From contig NZ_PZZN01000002.1 in assembly GCF_003046295.1 (NCBI RefSeq), forward strand, positions 868,001 to 932,000: 64,000 nt of DNA, in the 5' to 3' direction. Positions 1 through 8,169 of the stretch are shown in pieces. The notes beneath the pieces are model-generated. The model saw only the letters and a list, made by a program, of their open reading frames with translations. It made no database searches and was not told where the DNA came from. Source of the DNA: Sphingomonas aerolata. GTDB lineage: Bacteria; Pseudomonadota; Alphaproteobacteria; Sphingomonadales; Sphingomonadaceae. Each line of letters starts with the position of its first letter. Within the stretch, counting starts at the first letter, position 1. The position numbers and the translations under genes are program-made.

Positions 1-1
1 G

Positions 2-919
2 GTCGCCGACCGGATCGGTGCCGCGCGGTCGCAGATGGCGCAGGTCGATGGCGATCTCGCCGCGGCGCAATCGGGACTCGCCGCGGTGCAGGGACAGATG
101 GCCGGCGTCGCGCGGACCGTCGCGGGCAGCGGCGGCGTCGCCGGTGCAGCCGGACCCGCACGCGCCCGGCTGGCGGCGATCCAAGGGCAGCTCGCCGACG
201 CCCGCGCGCGCGGCTATACCGAAAGCCATCCCGACGTGGTCGCATTGCGCGCGCAGCTCGCGCAGGCGACCGCGGCGGCGCGCGGCGAACCGCTGTCGGG
301 CGGCAGCGGCGCGGGCTCGTCGCCCAACCCGCTCTATGTCTCGCTGCAGGCGATGATGGCGGACAAGCAGGCGGCGGTCGCGTCGCTCAGGATCCGCCGC
401 GCGCAGCTGCAGGGCGATCTCGACCAGCTCAACGCCAAGCTGTCCGAGGATCCGACCGTCGCCGCCGAACAGGGCGCGATCGACCGCGATTATCAGGTGC
501 TGAAGGACCAGTATGACCAGCTGTTGACCCAGCGCGAACAGATCGCGCTCCGCGGCCAGGCGCAGTCGCAGACCGATCGCGTCAAGTTCAGCGTGATCGA
601 CCCGCCGACCACGCCGCAAAAGCCGAGCGCACCGAACCGGATGCTGCTGCTGACCGGCGTACTGATCGCCGGGCTCGGCGCCGGGATCGGCGGCGCGTTC
701 CTGCTCGGCCAGCTCCGTGGCACGTTCGCGACGAGCACCCGGCTCGAACGCGTCGCGGGGATGCCGGTGATCGGGTCGATCGGCGAAGTCGTGACGCGCA
801 CTCAGTCCGAGTTGCGCGCCAAGCAGTTCCGGATGTTCCTCGGCGGCACGGCAGCGCTCGGCGCCGCCTATGTACTGCTGCTGGGCGTCGAGATTCTGCA
901 GCGTGGCCTGGCGGCCTGA
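2..919 (+). CDS. XrtA-system polysaccharide chain-length determinant (Wzz/GNVR family), 5' part cut off by the window
   Basis: The frame is open from the first base, so the N-terminus lies outside the window; about 305 C-terminal residues remain. They form long Ala/Gln-rich coiled-coil helices, then a GNVR-like stretch (RDYQVLKDQYDQLLTQRE), then the Wzz-type proline segment PPTTPQKPSAPNR directly before a membrane helix (MLLLTGVLIAGLGAGIGG). A second hydrophobic segment lies at the C-terminus. Such inner-membrane co-polymerases set the length of exported polysaccharide and work with the tyrosine kinase encoded next. The first upstream TM helix expected for the family is not visible because of the truncation. 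Family assignment is strong from both sequence and context. Confidence 0.9.
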   Translation, partial: VADRIGAARSQMAQVDGDLAAAQSGLAAVQGQMAGVARTVAGSGGVAGAAGPARARLAAIQGQLADARARGYTESHPDVVALRAQLAQATAAARGEPLSGGSGAGSSPNPLYVSLQAMMADKQAAVASLRIRRAQLQGDLDQLNAKLSEDPTVAAEQGAIDRDYQVLKDQYDQLLTQREQIALRGQAQSQTDRVKFSVIDPPTTPQKPSAPNRMLLLTGVLIAGLGAGIGGAFLLGQLRGTFATSTRLERVAGMPVIGSIGEVVTRTQSELRAKQFRMFLGGTAALGAAYVLLLGVEILQRGLAA

Positions 920-929
920 GGACGTGACC

Positions 930-1961
930 ATGCGTAGCAAGATCCCCGAATCGCACGAAGCCAGCGGCGAGCCGCCACGCGCGCCGTCGCTGCTCGAACG
1001 CGCCGCCACGGTCTATGACTTCAACCAGCACGTGCGGGCCCGGCCGCCGGTGCCGCCGGTCGAACCGGCACGCGCGCCTGAGCCTGCCGCCGAGCCCGTT
1101 GCCGCGTTCGAAGCCGACGCGCCGGACTCCGACGATGCGACCTTCCTCGCGATCCCGGCCGAGCTTCGCGCACCGATCGGACAGGAATTGCCCGACGAGT
1201 TTCATCTGCCGTTCGTCGCCAGCGACACGGCGATGATCGATCGCGGCATGCTGGCGGCGAACGGCATGATGGTGCCCGGCGCGCCGGTCGGTCCGCTGGC
1301 GGAGGAGTTCCGCCTCATCAAGCGGCAGCTGCTGATCACGCGCGCGCAGATCGAGGCCAGCGCGGTGCCCGACAAGGCGCGCACGATTCTCGTCTGCTCG
1401 GCGCGGCCGAACGACGGCAAGACCTTCTGTGCGATCAACCTCGCACTCTCGATCGCCGCGGAGCGCGATACCGAGGTGCTGCTGGTCGATGCCGATGTCG
1501 CCAAGCCCGACGTGCTGCGGCAGCTCGGGCTCGACGATGGTCCCGGCCTGCTCGATGCGCTGGCCGATACGAGCATCGACGTCGAGACGCTGGTGATCCG
1601 CACCGACGTGCCGCATCTCTCGATCCTGCCCGCAGGCGACCGGACCACGATGGATACCGAACTGCTCGCCAGCGCGCGGACCCGCGCGGTGCTCGCGCGG
1701 CTGCTCGCGGCGGATCCGCGGCGGATCGTGATCTTCGATTCGCCCCCCGCGCTCGCCGCGTCGCCTGCGGGCGTGCTCGCGATGCTGGTCGGGCAGGTCA
1801 TGCTCGTCGTCCGCGCCGATCACACGCCCGAAAGCGAGGTCCGCGCCGCGGTCAACCGGCTCGACAGCTGCGAGCATATCCAGCTGGTGCTCAACGCGGT
1901 GTCGTTCGTCCCCGGCGGCGCGCGGTTCGGCAGCTATTACGAGCAAGGCGGCGCGCGGTGA
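930..1961 (+). CDS. XrtA-associated tyrosine autokinase (CpsD/CapB/BY-kinase family)
   Basis: Cytoplasmic P-loop kinase that phosphorylates its own C-terminal tyrosines and controls polymer length with the preceding Wzz-like protein. The Walker A is SARPNDGKTF (about residues 157-166), Walker A' is VLLVDADVAKPD (about 184-195) and Walker B is RIVIFDSPPA (about 265-274). The C-terminus has a small tyrosine cluster (GSYYEQGG). The frame is open further upstream, but ATG at 930 (or GTG at 924) falls just after the previous stop and is the sensible start, giving about 343 residues. The N-terminal 100 residues are Pro/Ala-rich linker. Separate kinase and Wzz polypeptides are the usual proteobacterial XrtA-locus arrangement. 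Confidence 0.9.
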   Translation: MRSKIPESHEASGEPPRAPSLLERAATVYDFNQHVRARPPVPPVEPARAPEPAAEPVAAFEADAPDSDDATFLAIPAELRAPIGQELPDEFHLPFVASDTAMIDRGMLAANGMMVPGAPVGPLAEEFRLIKRQLLITRAQIEASAVPDKARTILVCSARPNDGKTFCAINLALSIAAERDTEVLLVDADVAKPDVLRQLGLDDGPGLLDALADTSIDVETLVIRTDVPHLSILPAGDRTTMDTELLASARTRAVLARLLAADPRRIVIFDSPPALAASPAGVLAMLVGQVMLVVRADHTPESEVRAAVNRLDSCEHIQLVLNAVSFVPGGARFGSYYEQGGAR

Positions 1962-3610
1962 GCGACGTCCGCCTGATCCTCGGCGGCGCAGCGGCGCTGT
2001 TCGTCGCAGGGCCCGCGCTCGCCCAGTCCGACTCCGCGTCTGGAAGCGGGCAGGGCGCGCGGCGCGTCGTCGTCCGGCCCTATATCGAGGCGACGCAGAT
2101 CCTCACCGCGGATCTCGGCGGCGGCGACGTGCTCACCTACACCTCGCTCGCGGCGGGCGTCGATGCCGCGGTGTCGACCGCGCGGATCAACGGGCAGGTC
2201 AGCTATCGCTATGAACGCCGCTTCGCCTATGACGACGATATTGGCGACACCGACATCCATTCGGGCCTCGCGCGGGTCGAGGCGCAGCTGACGCGCAACC
2301 TCTCGCTCGAAGCGGGCGGGATCGCCACGCGCTCGCGGTCGGACATTCGCGGCGCCGCGCCCGGCGTGCTGGTCGGCAATGTCTCGAACATCGCGCAGGT
2401 CTATGCCGTCTATGGCGGGCCGAATTTCGCCGCGCAGGCGGGCGACGTCGCGCTCAACGCCAACTACCGGCTGGGCTATACCAAGGTCGAGACCCCGACC
2501 TTCGGCACCGCCGCGACCGGCGGGCAGCGGCTCGATTATTACGACGATTCGATCGGCCACACCGCGACGGCCAGCGCGGGCTTCCGGCCGGGCACGCTGC
2601 TGCCGGTCGGGCTGACCGCAAGCGCGGGGTTCGACCGCGAGACCGCCGGCCAGCTCAGCCAGCGCTACCAGGGCTATTTCGGCCGCGGCGACGCGGTGCT
2701 GCCGGTGTCGCCCTATGTCGCGCTGACCGCGGGCCTCGGCTATGAATGGATCGAGACGAGCCAGAAGGATGCGCTGGTCGATGCCGCGGGCGTCCCCGTG
2801 CTCGACCGCGACGGCCGGTTCCGGACCGCGCCGGGATCGCCGCGCCGCATCGCCTATCGCACCGACGGGCTCTATTACGACGCGGGCGTGATCTGGCGGC
2901 CGAACCGGCGGACCTCGGTCGAGGCGCGGATCGGCGAACGCTATGGCTCGCTCAGCTTTACCGGCACCGCGACCTACCAGGCGTCGAAGGACGTCGGCGT
3001 CGCGGTCAACGTCTATGACGGCGTGCAGACCTTCGGCCGCCAGCTGCGCACCGGCCTCGCCAATCTGCCGACCAGCTTCCTCGCGCCCAACCAGGGTTTC
3101 GCGCAGCAGTTCAACGGCTGCGTGTTCGGCGCGACCGGCGCGGCGCCGGGCGGCTGCCTCGACGACGTGTTCCAGTCGATCTCCACCTCGAGCTACCGTG
3201 CGCGCGGGATCGACGCGGTGCTCGTCGCGACGCGCGGGCGGACGACCTTTGGCGGCGGGATCGGCTATGCCAATCGCCGGCTGTTCGCGCCGCGTGGCGC
3301 GCCCGGCCTCGTCGTCACGGGCCTCGAGGACGAGAGCTATTACGGCCAGCTCTATTTCGCGCGGTCGCTGTCTTCGGTATCGGGGATCAATGCGACCGCG
3401 TTCGTGAACTATTTCGACAGCCAGCTCGGCGGCGGCTTCGTCACCGCAGGCGATGGCGGGGTCTGGTCCTATGGCGCGACCGGCACCTATTACCGCAATT
3501 TCGGACGGCTCGGCACGACCGCGTCGCTCGGGTTATACAGCTTCAAGGTCGGCGAGTTCGACAGCGACTGGTCCGCACAGGCGCTGCTCGGTGCACGGTA
3601 TCAGTTCTAG
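1958..3610 (+). CDS. XrtA/PEP-CTERM locus outer-membrane beta-barrel protein (TIGR03016-like)
   Basis: The GTG start overlaps the kinase stop by 4 bases. Residues 1-22 are a Sec signal peptide ending ALA-Q. The remaining 530 residues alternate polar and hydrophobic positions, are rich in Tyr/Gly/Arg and end in YQF, a typical outer-membrane C-terminus. In XrtA loci a conserved barrel protein occupies this position and is thought to help export the polysaccharide, although its exact role is not established. Size and position match that family. No lipobox or enzymatic motif is visible. Confidence 0.8.
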   Translation: MSDVRLILGGAAALFVAGPALAQSDSASGSGQGARRVVVRPYIEATQILTADLGGGDVLTYTSLAAGVDAAVSTARINGQVSYRYERRFAYDDDIGDTDIHSGLARVEAQLTRNLSLEAGGIATRSRSDIRGAAPGVLVGNVSNIAQVYAVYGGPNFAAQAGDVALNANYRLGYTKVETPTFGTAATGGQRLDYYDDSIGHTATASAGFRPGTLLPVGLTASAGFDRETAGQLSQRYQGYFGRGDAVLPVSPYVALTAGLGYEWIETSQKDALVDAAGVPVLDRDGRFRTAPGSPRRIAYRTDGLYYDAGVIWRPNRRTSVEARIGERYGSLSFTGTATYQASKDVGVAVNVYDGVQTFGRQLRTGLANLPTSFLAPNQGFAQQFNGCVFGATGAAPGGCLDDVFQSISTSSYRARGIDAVLVATRGRTTFGGGIGYANRRLFAPRGAPGLVVTGLEDESYYGQLYFARSLSSVSGINATAFVNYFDSQLGGGFVTAGDGGVWSYGATGTYYRNFGRLGTTASLGLYSFKVGEFDSDWSAQALLGARYQF

Positions 3611-3622
3611 GATATTTGGCAG

Positions 3623-4696
3623 ATGTACGACGAACATTACGGACTGACGGGACGCCCGTTCCAGCTCACCCCGGACCCCAGATTCTGGTTCGAATCGGGG
3701 ACGCATCGCAAGGCGATGGCGTATCTCGGCTATGGCCTGGCGCAGGGCGAGGGCTTCATCGTCATGACCGGCGATATCGGTGCGGGCAAGACCACGCTGG
3801 TCGGGCATCTGATGGATACGATCGACCATCAGAGCCTGAACGCGATCCGGCTGGTGTCGACCGCGATCGAGGCGAGCGACCTGCTGCGGATCGTCGCGAC
3901 CGCGCTCGGTGTCGACCCGGCGGGGCTCGAAAAGGCGCAGCTGCTCACCGCGATCGAACGCGGGCTGCACGCCGTCGCGCGGACCGGCAAGCGCACGCTG
4001 CTGATCGTCGACGAGGCGCAGGCGCTGCCCGTGTCCGCGCTCGAGGAACTGCGGATGCTGTCCAATTTCCAGACCGCCGGGCACGCGCTGCTGCAGATCC
4101 TGCTGCTCGGCCAGCCCGAATTCCGCGACCGGCTCCACGGCTCCGACGGGCTCGAACAGCTGCGCCAGCGGGTGATCGCGATCCACCATCTCGATCCGAT
4201 GGAGCCGCACGAGGTCGCCGATTATATCGCGCACCGCCTGTCGGTGGTCGGCTGGGAGGGCAATCCGGCGTTCACCGACGACGCGGTCGCCGCGCTGTTC
4301 GACGGGTCGGACGGCATCCCCCGCCGGCTCAACATGCTGGCGGGCCGCGTCATGCTCTATGCTGCGATCGAGGATCTCCGCGTCATCGACGGCGCCGTCG
4401 TCCGCGCCGTGCAGAGCGACCTGACCGCGGACCTGCCGACACGCGCGACGACGCCCACGCCCGAGCCTGCCCCCGAACCCGCCGCCGAACCCAAGGCACA
4501 GCCCCGCGCCACGCCCGACCCCGCCACCGACCCGGCGGTCCTCGACCGTCTCGCGATGCTCGAGGCGCGGGTCGAGCAGCAGGACCAGGCGCTGCGCCGT
4601 GTCCTGACGCTGCTCGTCGAGTGGGTCGAGGGCGACGAGCCCAGGCCCGATTACAAGCCGATCCGCGGCGCGTCGCACTGGCACGACGCGGCGTGA
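3623..4696 (+). CDS. XrtA-associated AAA ATPase (ExeA/GspA-like)
   Basis: It starts YDEHYGLTGRPFQLTPDPRFW, the typical N-terminus of the ExeA-like ATPases of XrtA loci. Walker A is GDIGAGKTT (about residues 50-58) and Walker B is LLIVDEAQ (about 126-133); an arginine-containing IPRRLN segment near residue 235 resembles sensor 2. The C-terminal 90 residues are a Pro/Ala/Glu linker followed by a short coiled coil (LDRLAMLEARVEQQDQALRRVL). It is presumably an energy-coupling factor of the exopolysaccharide machinery; the precise substrate is not known for the family. It lies 12 bases behind the barrel gene and 4 bases before the deacetylase gene. Confidence 0.88.
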   Translation: MYDEHYGLTGRPFQLTPDPRFWFESGTHRKAMAYLGYGLAQGEGFIVMTGDIGAGKTTLVGHLMDTIDHQSLNAIRLVSTAIEASDLLRIVATALGVDPAGLEKAQLLTAIERGLHAVARTGKRTLLIVDEAQALPVSALEELRMLSNFQTAGHALLQILLLGQPEFRDRLHGSDGLEQLRQRVIAIHHLDPMEPHEVADYIAHRLSVVGWEGNPAFTDDAVAALFDGSDGIPRRLNMLAGRVMLYAAIEDLRVIDGAVVRAVQSDLTADLPTRATTPTPEPAPEPAAEPKAQPRATPDPATDPAVLDRLAMLEARVEQQDQALRRVLTLLVEWVEGDEPRPDYKPIRGASHWHDAA

Positions 4697-4700
4697 TCCG

Positions 4701-5567
4701 GTGACGACGGCGGTAACGGCCGGGCCGATCCGCAACGGCATGTCGGTCGATGTCGAAGACTGGTTCCAGGTCGGCGCGTTCGAGACGGTGATCGACAAGG
4801 CGGACTGGGACAGCCTCCAGCCGCGCGTCGAGGCGAATACCGATGCGGTGCTCGCGTTGTTCGCCGAAAGCGGCGTGCACGCGACCTTCTTCACGCTCGG
4901 CTGGGTCGCGCACCGCTATCCCGCACTGATCCGCCGGATCGTCGATGCGGGGCACGAGATTGCGAGCCATGGCTGGGATCACCAGCGCGTCTTCACGATG
5001 GATGCAGGACTGTTCCGCACAGACCTCGCGCGTGCACGCGCGGCGATCGAGGATGCGGCGGGACAGCGTGTCACCGGCTACCGCGCGCCGAGCTTCTCGA
5101 TCGACCAGCGCACGCCCTGGGCGCATGCCGTGCTGGCCGAAGAGGACTATGCCTATTCGTCGAGCGTCGCACCGCTCGCGCACGATCATTATGGCTGGCG
5201 CGACGCACCGCGCTTCGCCTTCCGCCCGCTGGCCGACAGCGCATTGCTCGAAGTGCCCGTCACCGTCGCGCAGTTCGGCACGCGCCGCGTCGCCACGGGG
5301 GGCGGTTTCTTCCGGCTGCTGCCCGCTGCGCTGATGGATTTCGCGGTCCGCCAGGTGAATGCCGCCGACCACCCGGCGATGTTCTATTTCCACCCCTGGG
5401 AAATCGATCCCGCCCAGCCGCGCGTCGCGGCGGCACCGTTGCGCTCGAAGATCCGGCATTATTCGCGGCTTGGTGCGATGGCGGGCAAGCTGCGCGGGCT
5501 GCTCGGCCGGCATGACTGGGGCCGCGTCGATGCCGCGGTCGCGGTCGAGGCGGGTCGGCTGCGGTGA
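4701..5567 (+). CDS. XrtA-system polysaccharide deacetylase (NodB/CE4 family)
   Basis: A 288-residue NodB-fold protein with GTG start at 4701; an ATG 13 codons later (NGMSVDVEDWF) is an alternative. The metal and catalytic motifs are SVDVEDWF (motif 1, double Asp near residue 16), HEIASHGWDH (motif 2 histidines, about 83-93), TGYRAPSFS (motif 3) and FYFHPWE (motif 5, about 228). Such enzymes remove N- or O-acetyl groups from the exopolysaccharide. No signal peptide is visible, which is normal for this subfamily and suggests action on lipid-linked intermediates or an atypical location. The next start overlaps its stop. Confidence 0.9.
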   Translation: MTTAVTAGPIRNGMSVDVEDWFQVGAFETVIDKADWDSLQPRVEANTDAVLALFAESGVHATFFTLGWVAHRYPALIRRIVDAGHEIASHGWDHQRVFTMDAGLFRTDLARARAAIEDAAGQRVTGYRAPSFSIDQRTPWAHAVLAEEDYAYSSSVAPLAHDHYGWRDAPRFAFRPLADSALLEVPVTVAQFGTRRVATGGGFFRLLPAALMDFAVRQVNAADHPAMFYFHPWEIDPAQPRVAAAPLRSKIRHYSRLGAMAGKLRGLLGRHDWGRVDAAVAVEAGRLR

Positions 5568-6595
5568 CGACGGCCATAGTGCGCGAGGCGGATCTCGCCG
5601 ACGCGGACGAGCGCGCGCGGATCGCGGCGTTCGTCGATGCGACGGCGGCGGCGACGCCGTTCCACCTGCCCGCGTGGAGCATCGCGGTCGCGCGCGGTTG
5701 CGGCCAGCGCGCACGCTATCTGGTCGCGGAGCGGGGCGGGACGATCACCGGCGTGCTGCCGCTGACCGAGATGCGATCGCCGCTGTTCGGGCGTGCGCTC
5801 GTCTCGGCGGGGTTCGCGGTCGATGGCGGCGTGCTCGGCGACGCCGCGGTCGAGCCGCTCGCCGCGGCGGCCTGGGATCTGGCGCAGCGGCTCGGTTGCC
5901 CGTCGGTCGAGCTTCGCGGTGGTGCGGTGCCCGCTGGGTGGGACAGCGACGCGGACAGCTATCTGGGGTTCGCACGCGATCTGGCGGCGGATGACGATGC
6001 CGAACTGCTCGCCATCCCGCGCAAACAGCGTGCCGAGGTGCGGCGCGCGCTCGGCTTCGACCTCGAGATCGCGACCGGCCGCGACCGCGCAATGCTCGCC
6101 GAGCATTACCGCGTCTATGCCGAATCGGTGCGCAATCTGGGGACGCCGGTCTTTCCCGCGCGGCTGTTCCGCTCGGTCATCGAGACGATGGACGCGGACG
6201 TACTGACCGTCCGCCACCGCGGACGCGCGGTCGCGAGCGTGCTCAGCCTCTATCACCGTGGGACGGTCTATCCCTATTGGGGCGGCGGGACCGATGCGGC
6301 GCGCGGCCTGCGCGCCAACGACCGGATGTATTTCGCGCTGATGGCGCATGCCCGTGCGCGCGGCTGCACGCGGTTCGATTTCGGACGGTCGAAGACCGGC
6401 ACCGGCGCGGCCGCGTTCAAGAAGAACTGGGGGTTTACGCCCGTGCCGCGGCTTTATGCCAAGCGCAGCGACGGGCCCGCGCGCGAGGTCAATCCGCTCA
6501 ACCCCAAATATGCGCTGATGGTGCGCAGCTGGAAGAAGATGCCGCTCTGGGCGGCCAATCTCGCCGGACCGTGGATTTCCCGGGGTCTGGGGTGA
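5564..6595 (+). CDS. FemAB-like protein of the XrtA/PEP-CTERM locus (GNAT fold)
   Basis: The GTG start overlaps the deacetylase stop by 4 bases. The 343-residue protein has two GNAT-like halves as in FemA/FemX, with the conserved FDFGRSKTGTGAAAFKKNWG segment near residue 270-285. FemAB proteins transfer aminoacyl groups from tRNA to peptidoglycan precursors; the XrtA-associated subfamily may decorate the polysaccharide or its carrier, but no substrate has been shown. The downstream glycosyltransferase GTG overlaps its stop, so the genes are co-translated. Confidence 0.85.
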   Translation: MTTAIVREADLADADERARIAAFVDATAAATPFHLPAWSIAVARGCGQRARYLVAERGGTITGVLPLTEMRSPLFGRALVSAGFAVDGGVLGDAAVEPLAAAAWDLAQRLGCPSVELRGGAVPAGWDSDADSYLGFARDLAADDDAELLAIPRKQRAEVRRALGFDLEIATGRDRAMLAEHYRVYAESVRNLGTPVFPARLFRSVIETMDADVLTVRHRGRAVASVLSLYHRGTVYPYWGGGTDAARGLRANDRMYFALMAHARARGCTRFDFGRSKTGTGAAAFKKNWGFTPVPRLYAKRSDGPAREVNPLNPKYALMVRSWKKMPLWAANLAGPWISRGLG

Positions 6596-8169
6596 GCGAC
6601 CTGCTGTTTCTCGCGCACCGCGTGCCGTTTCCGCCCGATCGCGGCGACAAGATCCGCAGCTTTCATGTCCTCCGCTATCTCGGCGCACGCATGCGCGTCC
6701 ATCTCGTCGCGTTTGCCGACGACGCGGCGGACCGCGATCCGCCTGTGGCCTTCACGGACATGCTGGCGAGCTGCACGATCCTGCCACGCGGCAAGTCGCA
6801 GGCGCGCGCCGGACTCGAGGCGCTGGCCACCGGCAAGCCCGTATCGCTGACGGCGTTCGCTTCTCCCGCCATGCAGGCCGCGGTCGACCGCGTCCTGCCA
6901 CGGGTCGACGGCATCTACTGTTTCTCGGGCCAGATGGCGCAGTACCTCCCCGATGAGGGGCCCCGCGTCGTCATGGACTTCGTCGACATGGACTCCGCCA
7001 AGTTCGCAGGCTTCGCGGACGACTCCCGCGGCCCGATGCGCTGGATGATGCGCCGCGAGGCACGGCTGCTCGGGGCGTTCGAGCAGGAGATCGCGGCGAG
7101 GGTCTCGGCCAGCCTGTTCGTCAGCGAAGCCGAAGCCACCCTGTTCCGCACCGGCGGCGCGACCGGACGCATCCTCGCGGTCGAGAACGGCATAGACTCG
7201 GCGACGTTCGACCCGGCGGGGCAGGCTGGGAACGCTGGGAAGGCTGGGCGGGCTGGGCAGGCGGCACCCCCATCCCACCACCCCGGCGAAGGCCGGGGCC
7301 CAGTTGGAAAGGTCGCAGTAACAACGGACAGTCCGTCGTTATCAACGTCCCCCAACTGGACCCCGGCCTCCGCCGGGGAGGTAAAGGGCAGGGCGAATGG
7401 CGCGACCGGACACGTCCTCGCGGTAGAGAACGGCATCGATTCGACAACGTTCGACCCGGCTGCGTATACTGGGCAGGCCGCAACCCCATTCCACCACCCC
7501 GGCGAAGGCCGGGGCCCAGTTGGAAAGGCCGCAGTAACACCGGACAGTCCGTCGCCATCAACGTCCCCCAACTGGACCCCGGCCTCCGTCGGGGAGGTGA
7601 AGAGTAAGGCGGTACTAAGCGAGGCCCACGCAGACCCACTGATCGTCTTCACCGGCCAGATGGACTACCGCCCGAATATCGACGCCGTGACCTGGTTCGC
7701 CCGCGACATCCTCCCCACGATCCTGACGCGCCACCCGACAGCGCGGTTCGCGATCGTCGGCCGCGCCCCTACTCCGGCGGTTCAGGCGCTGGCAGGCGAC
7801 GCGGTGATCGTCACCGGCGCGGTCGACGACGTGCGCGGATGGCTCGCCGCAGCCGATGTCTGCGTCGCCCCGCTGAAGCTCGCCCGCGGCATCCAGAACA
7901 AGGTGCTGGAGGCGATGGCGATGGCGCGGCCGGTCGTCGCCTCGGCGGCGGCGGCGGAGGGCATCGACCACGCCGGCACGATCCGCGTCGCGGCGGACGC
8001 GAGCGAATTCGCCGCACAGCTCCTCGCGCTGTTCGACGCACCCACCGACGCGGCAGAGCTCGGCCGGGCGGCGCGCGCGCAGGTGCTGCGACGCTATGGC
8101 TGGGACGCGCGGCTCGCACCGCTCGATGCACTGTTCGGGGTCGAGGGCAGCGGCCGGACCCCATCGTGA
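6592..8169 (+). CDS. XrtA-locus glycosyltransferase (TIGR03087-like, GT4 fold) carrying an in-frame insertion
   Basis: The chosen GTG at 6592 overlaps the previous stop; the product is 525 residues. The N-terminus LFLAHRVPFPPDRGDKIRS and the C-terminal donor-binding segment (PLKLARGIQNKVLEAMAMARPVV) identify a GT4-type transferase of XrtA loci. Known members are near 400 residues. The excess of roughly 125 residues sits between FRTGGATGRILAVENGID (about residue 188) and DPLIVFTGQMDYRPN (about 347). It consists of two in-frame copies of a module containing LAVENGIDS.TFDPA plus a translated palindromic element reading HHPGEGRGPVG...SPNWTPAS.GEV. Whether the enlarged protein is active is unknown; the frame is intact and both halves of the fold are present. 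Confidence 0.88.
   Translation: MSDLLFLAHRVPFPPDRGDKIRSFHVLRYLGARMRVHLVAFADDAADRDPPVAFTDMLASCTILPRGKSQARAGLEALATGKPVSLTAFASPAMQAAVDRVLPRVDGIYCFSGQMAQYLPDEGPRVVMDFVDMDSAKFAGFADDSRGPMRWMMRREARLLGAFEQEIAARVSASLFVSEAEATLFRTGGATGRILAVENGIDSATFDPAGQAGNAGKAGRAGQAAPPSHHPGEGRGPVGKVAVTTDSPSLSTSPNWTPASAGEVKGRANGATGHVLAVENGIDSTTFDPAAYTGQAATPFHHPGEGRGPVGKAAVTPDSPSPSTSPNWTPASVGEVKSKAVLSEAHADPLIVFTGQMDYRPNIDAVTWFARDILPTILTRHPTARFAIVGRAPTPAVQALAGDAVIVTGAVDDVRGWLAAADVCVAPLKLARGIQNKVLEAMAMARPVVASAAAAEGIDHAGTIRVAADASEFAAQLLALFDAPTDAAELGRAARAQVLRRYGWDARLAPLDALFGVEGSGRTPS
7281..7378. repeat. 98-bp palindromic repetitive element, copy A (inside a coding sequence)
   Basis: Left arm 7281-7307 and right arm 7352-7378 are 27-base inverted repeats with two mismatches. 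Each arm contains its own small hairpin (CCCCGGCGAAGGCCGGGG on the left, CCCCGGCCTCCGCCGGGG on the right). The centre holds the near-palindrome GGACAGTCC. The layout is that of paired REP sequences, which normally lie between genes. Confidence 0.9.
7497..7594. repeat. 98-bp palindromic repetitive element, copy B (inside a coding sequence)
   Basis: Second copy of the element, with arms 7497-7523 and 7568-7594 and the same arm and centre design as copy A. It lies 216 bases downstream of copy A, and the reading frame runs straight through it. Confidence 0.9.

Larger units (their letters stand above)
7156..7613 (+). repeat. Imperfect tandem duplication inside the glycosyltransferase gene
   Basis: Copy 1 begins at 7156 and copy 2 at 7399, an offset of 243 bases (81 codons). 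Both start GGCGCGACCGGA and encode GATG..LAVENGIDS.TFDPA followed by a palindromic element. Copy 1 has 27 extra bases around 7216-7260 made of a 9-base unit (variants of AAGGCTGGG) repeated about four times. All length changes are multiples of three. The copies differ at several synonymous and non-synonymous sites, so the duplication is not recent. Confidence 0.9.

Noticed and set aside
3688..3700. GGTTCGAATC, like a tRNA T-loop
   Set aside because: It lies in the ATPase coding sequence (FWFESGT) and no cloverleaf can be formed around it.
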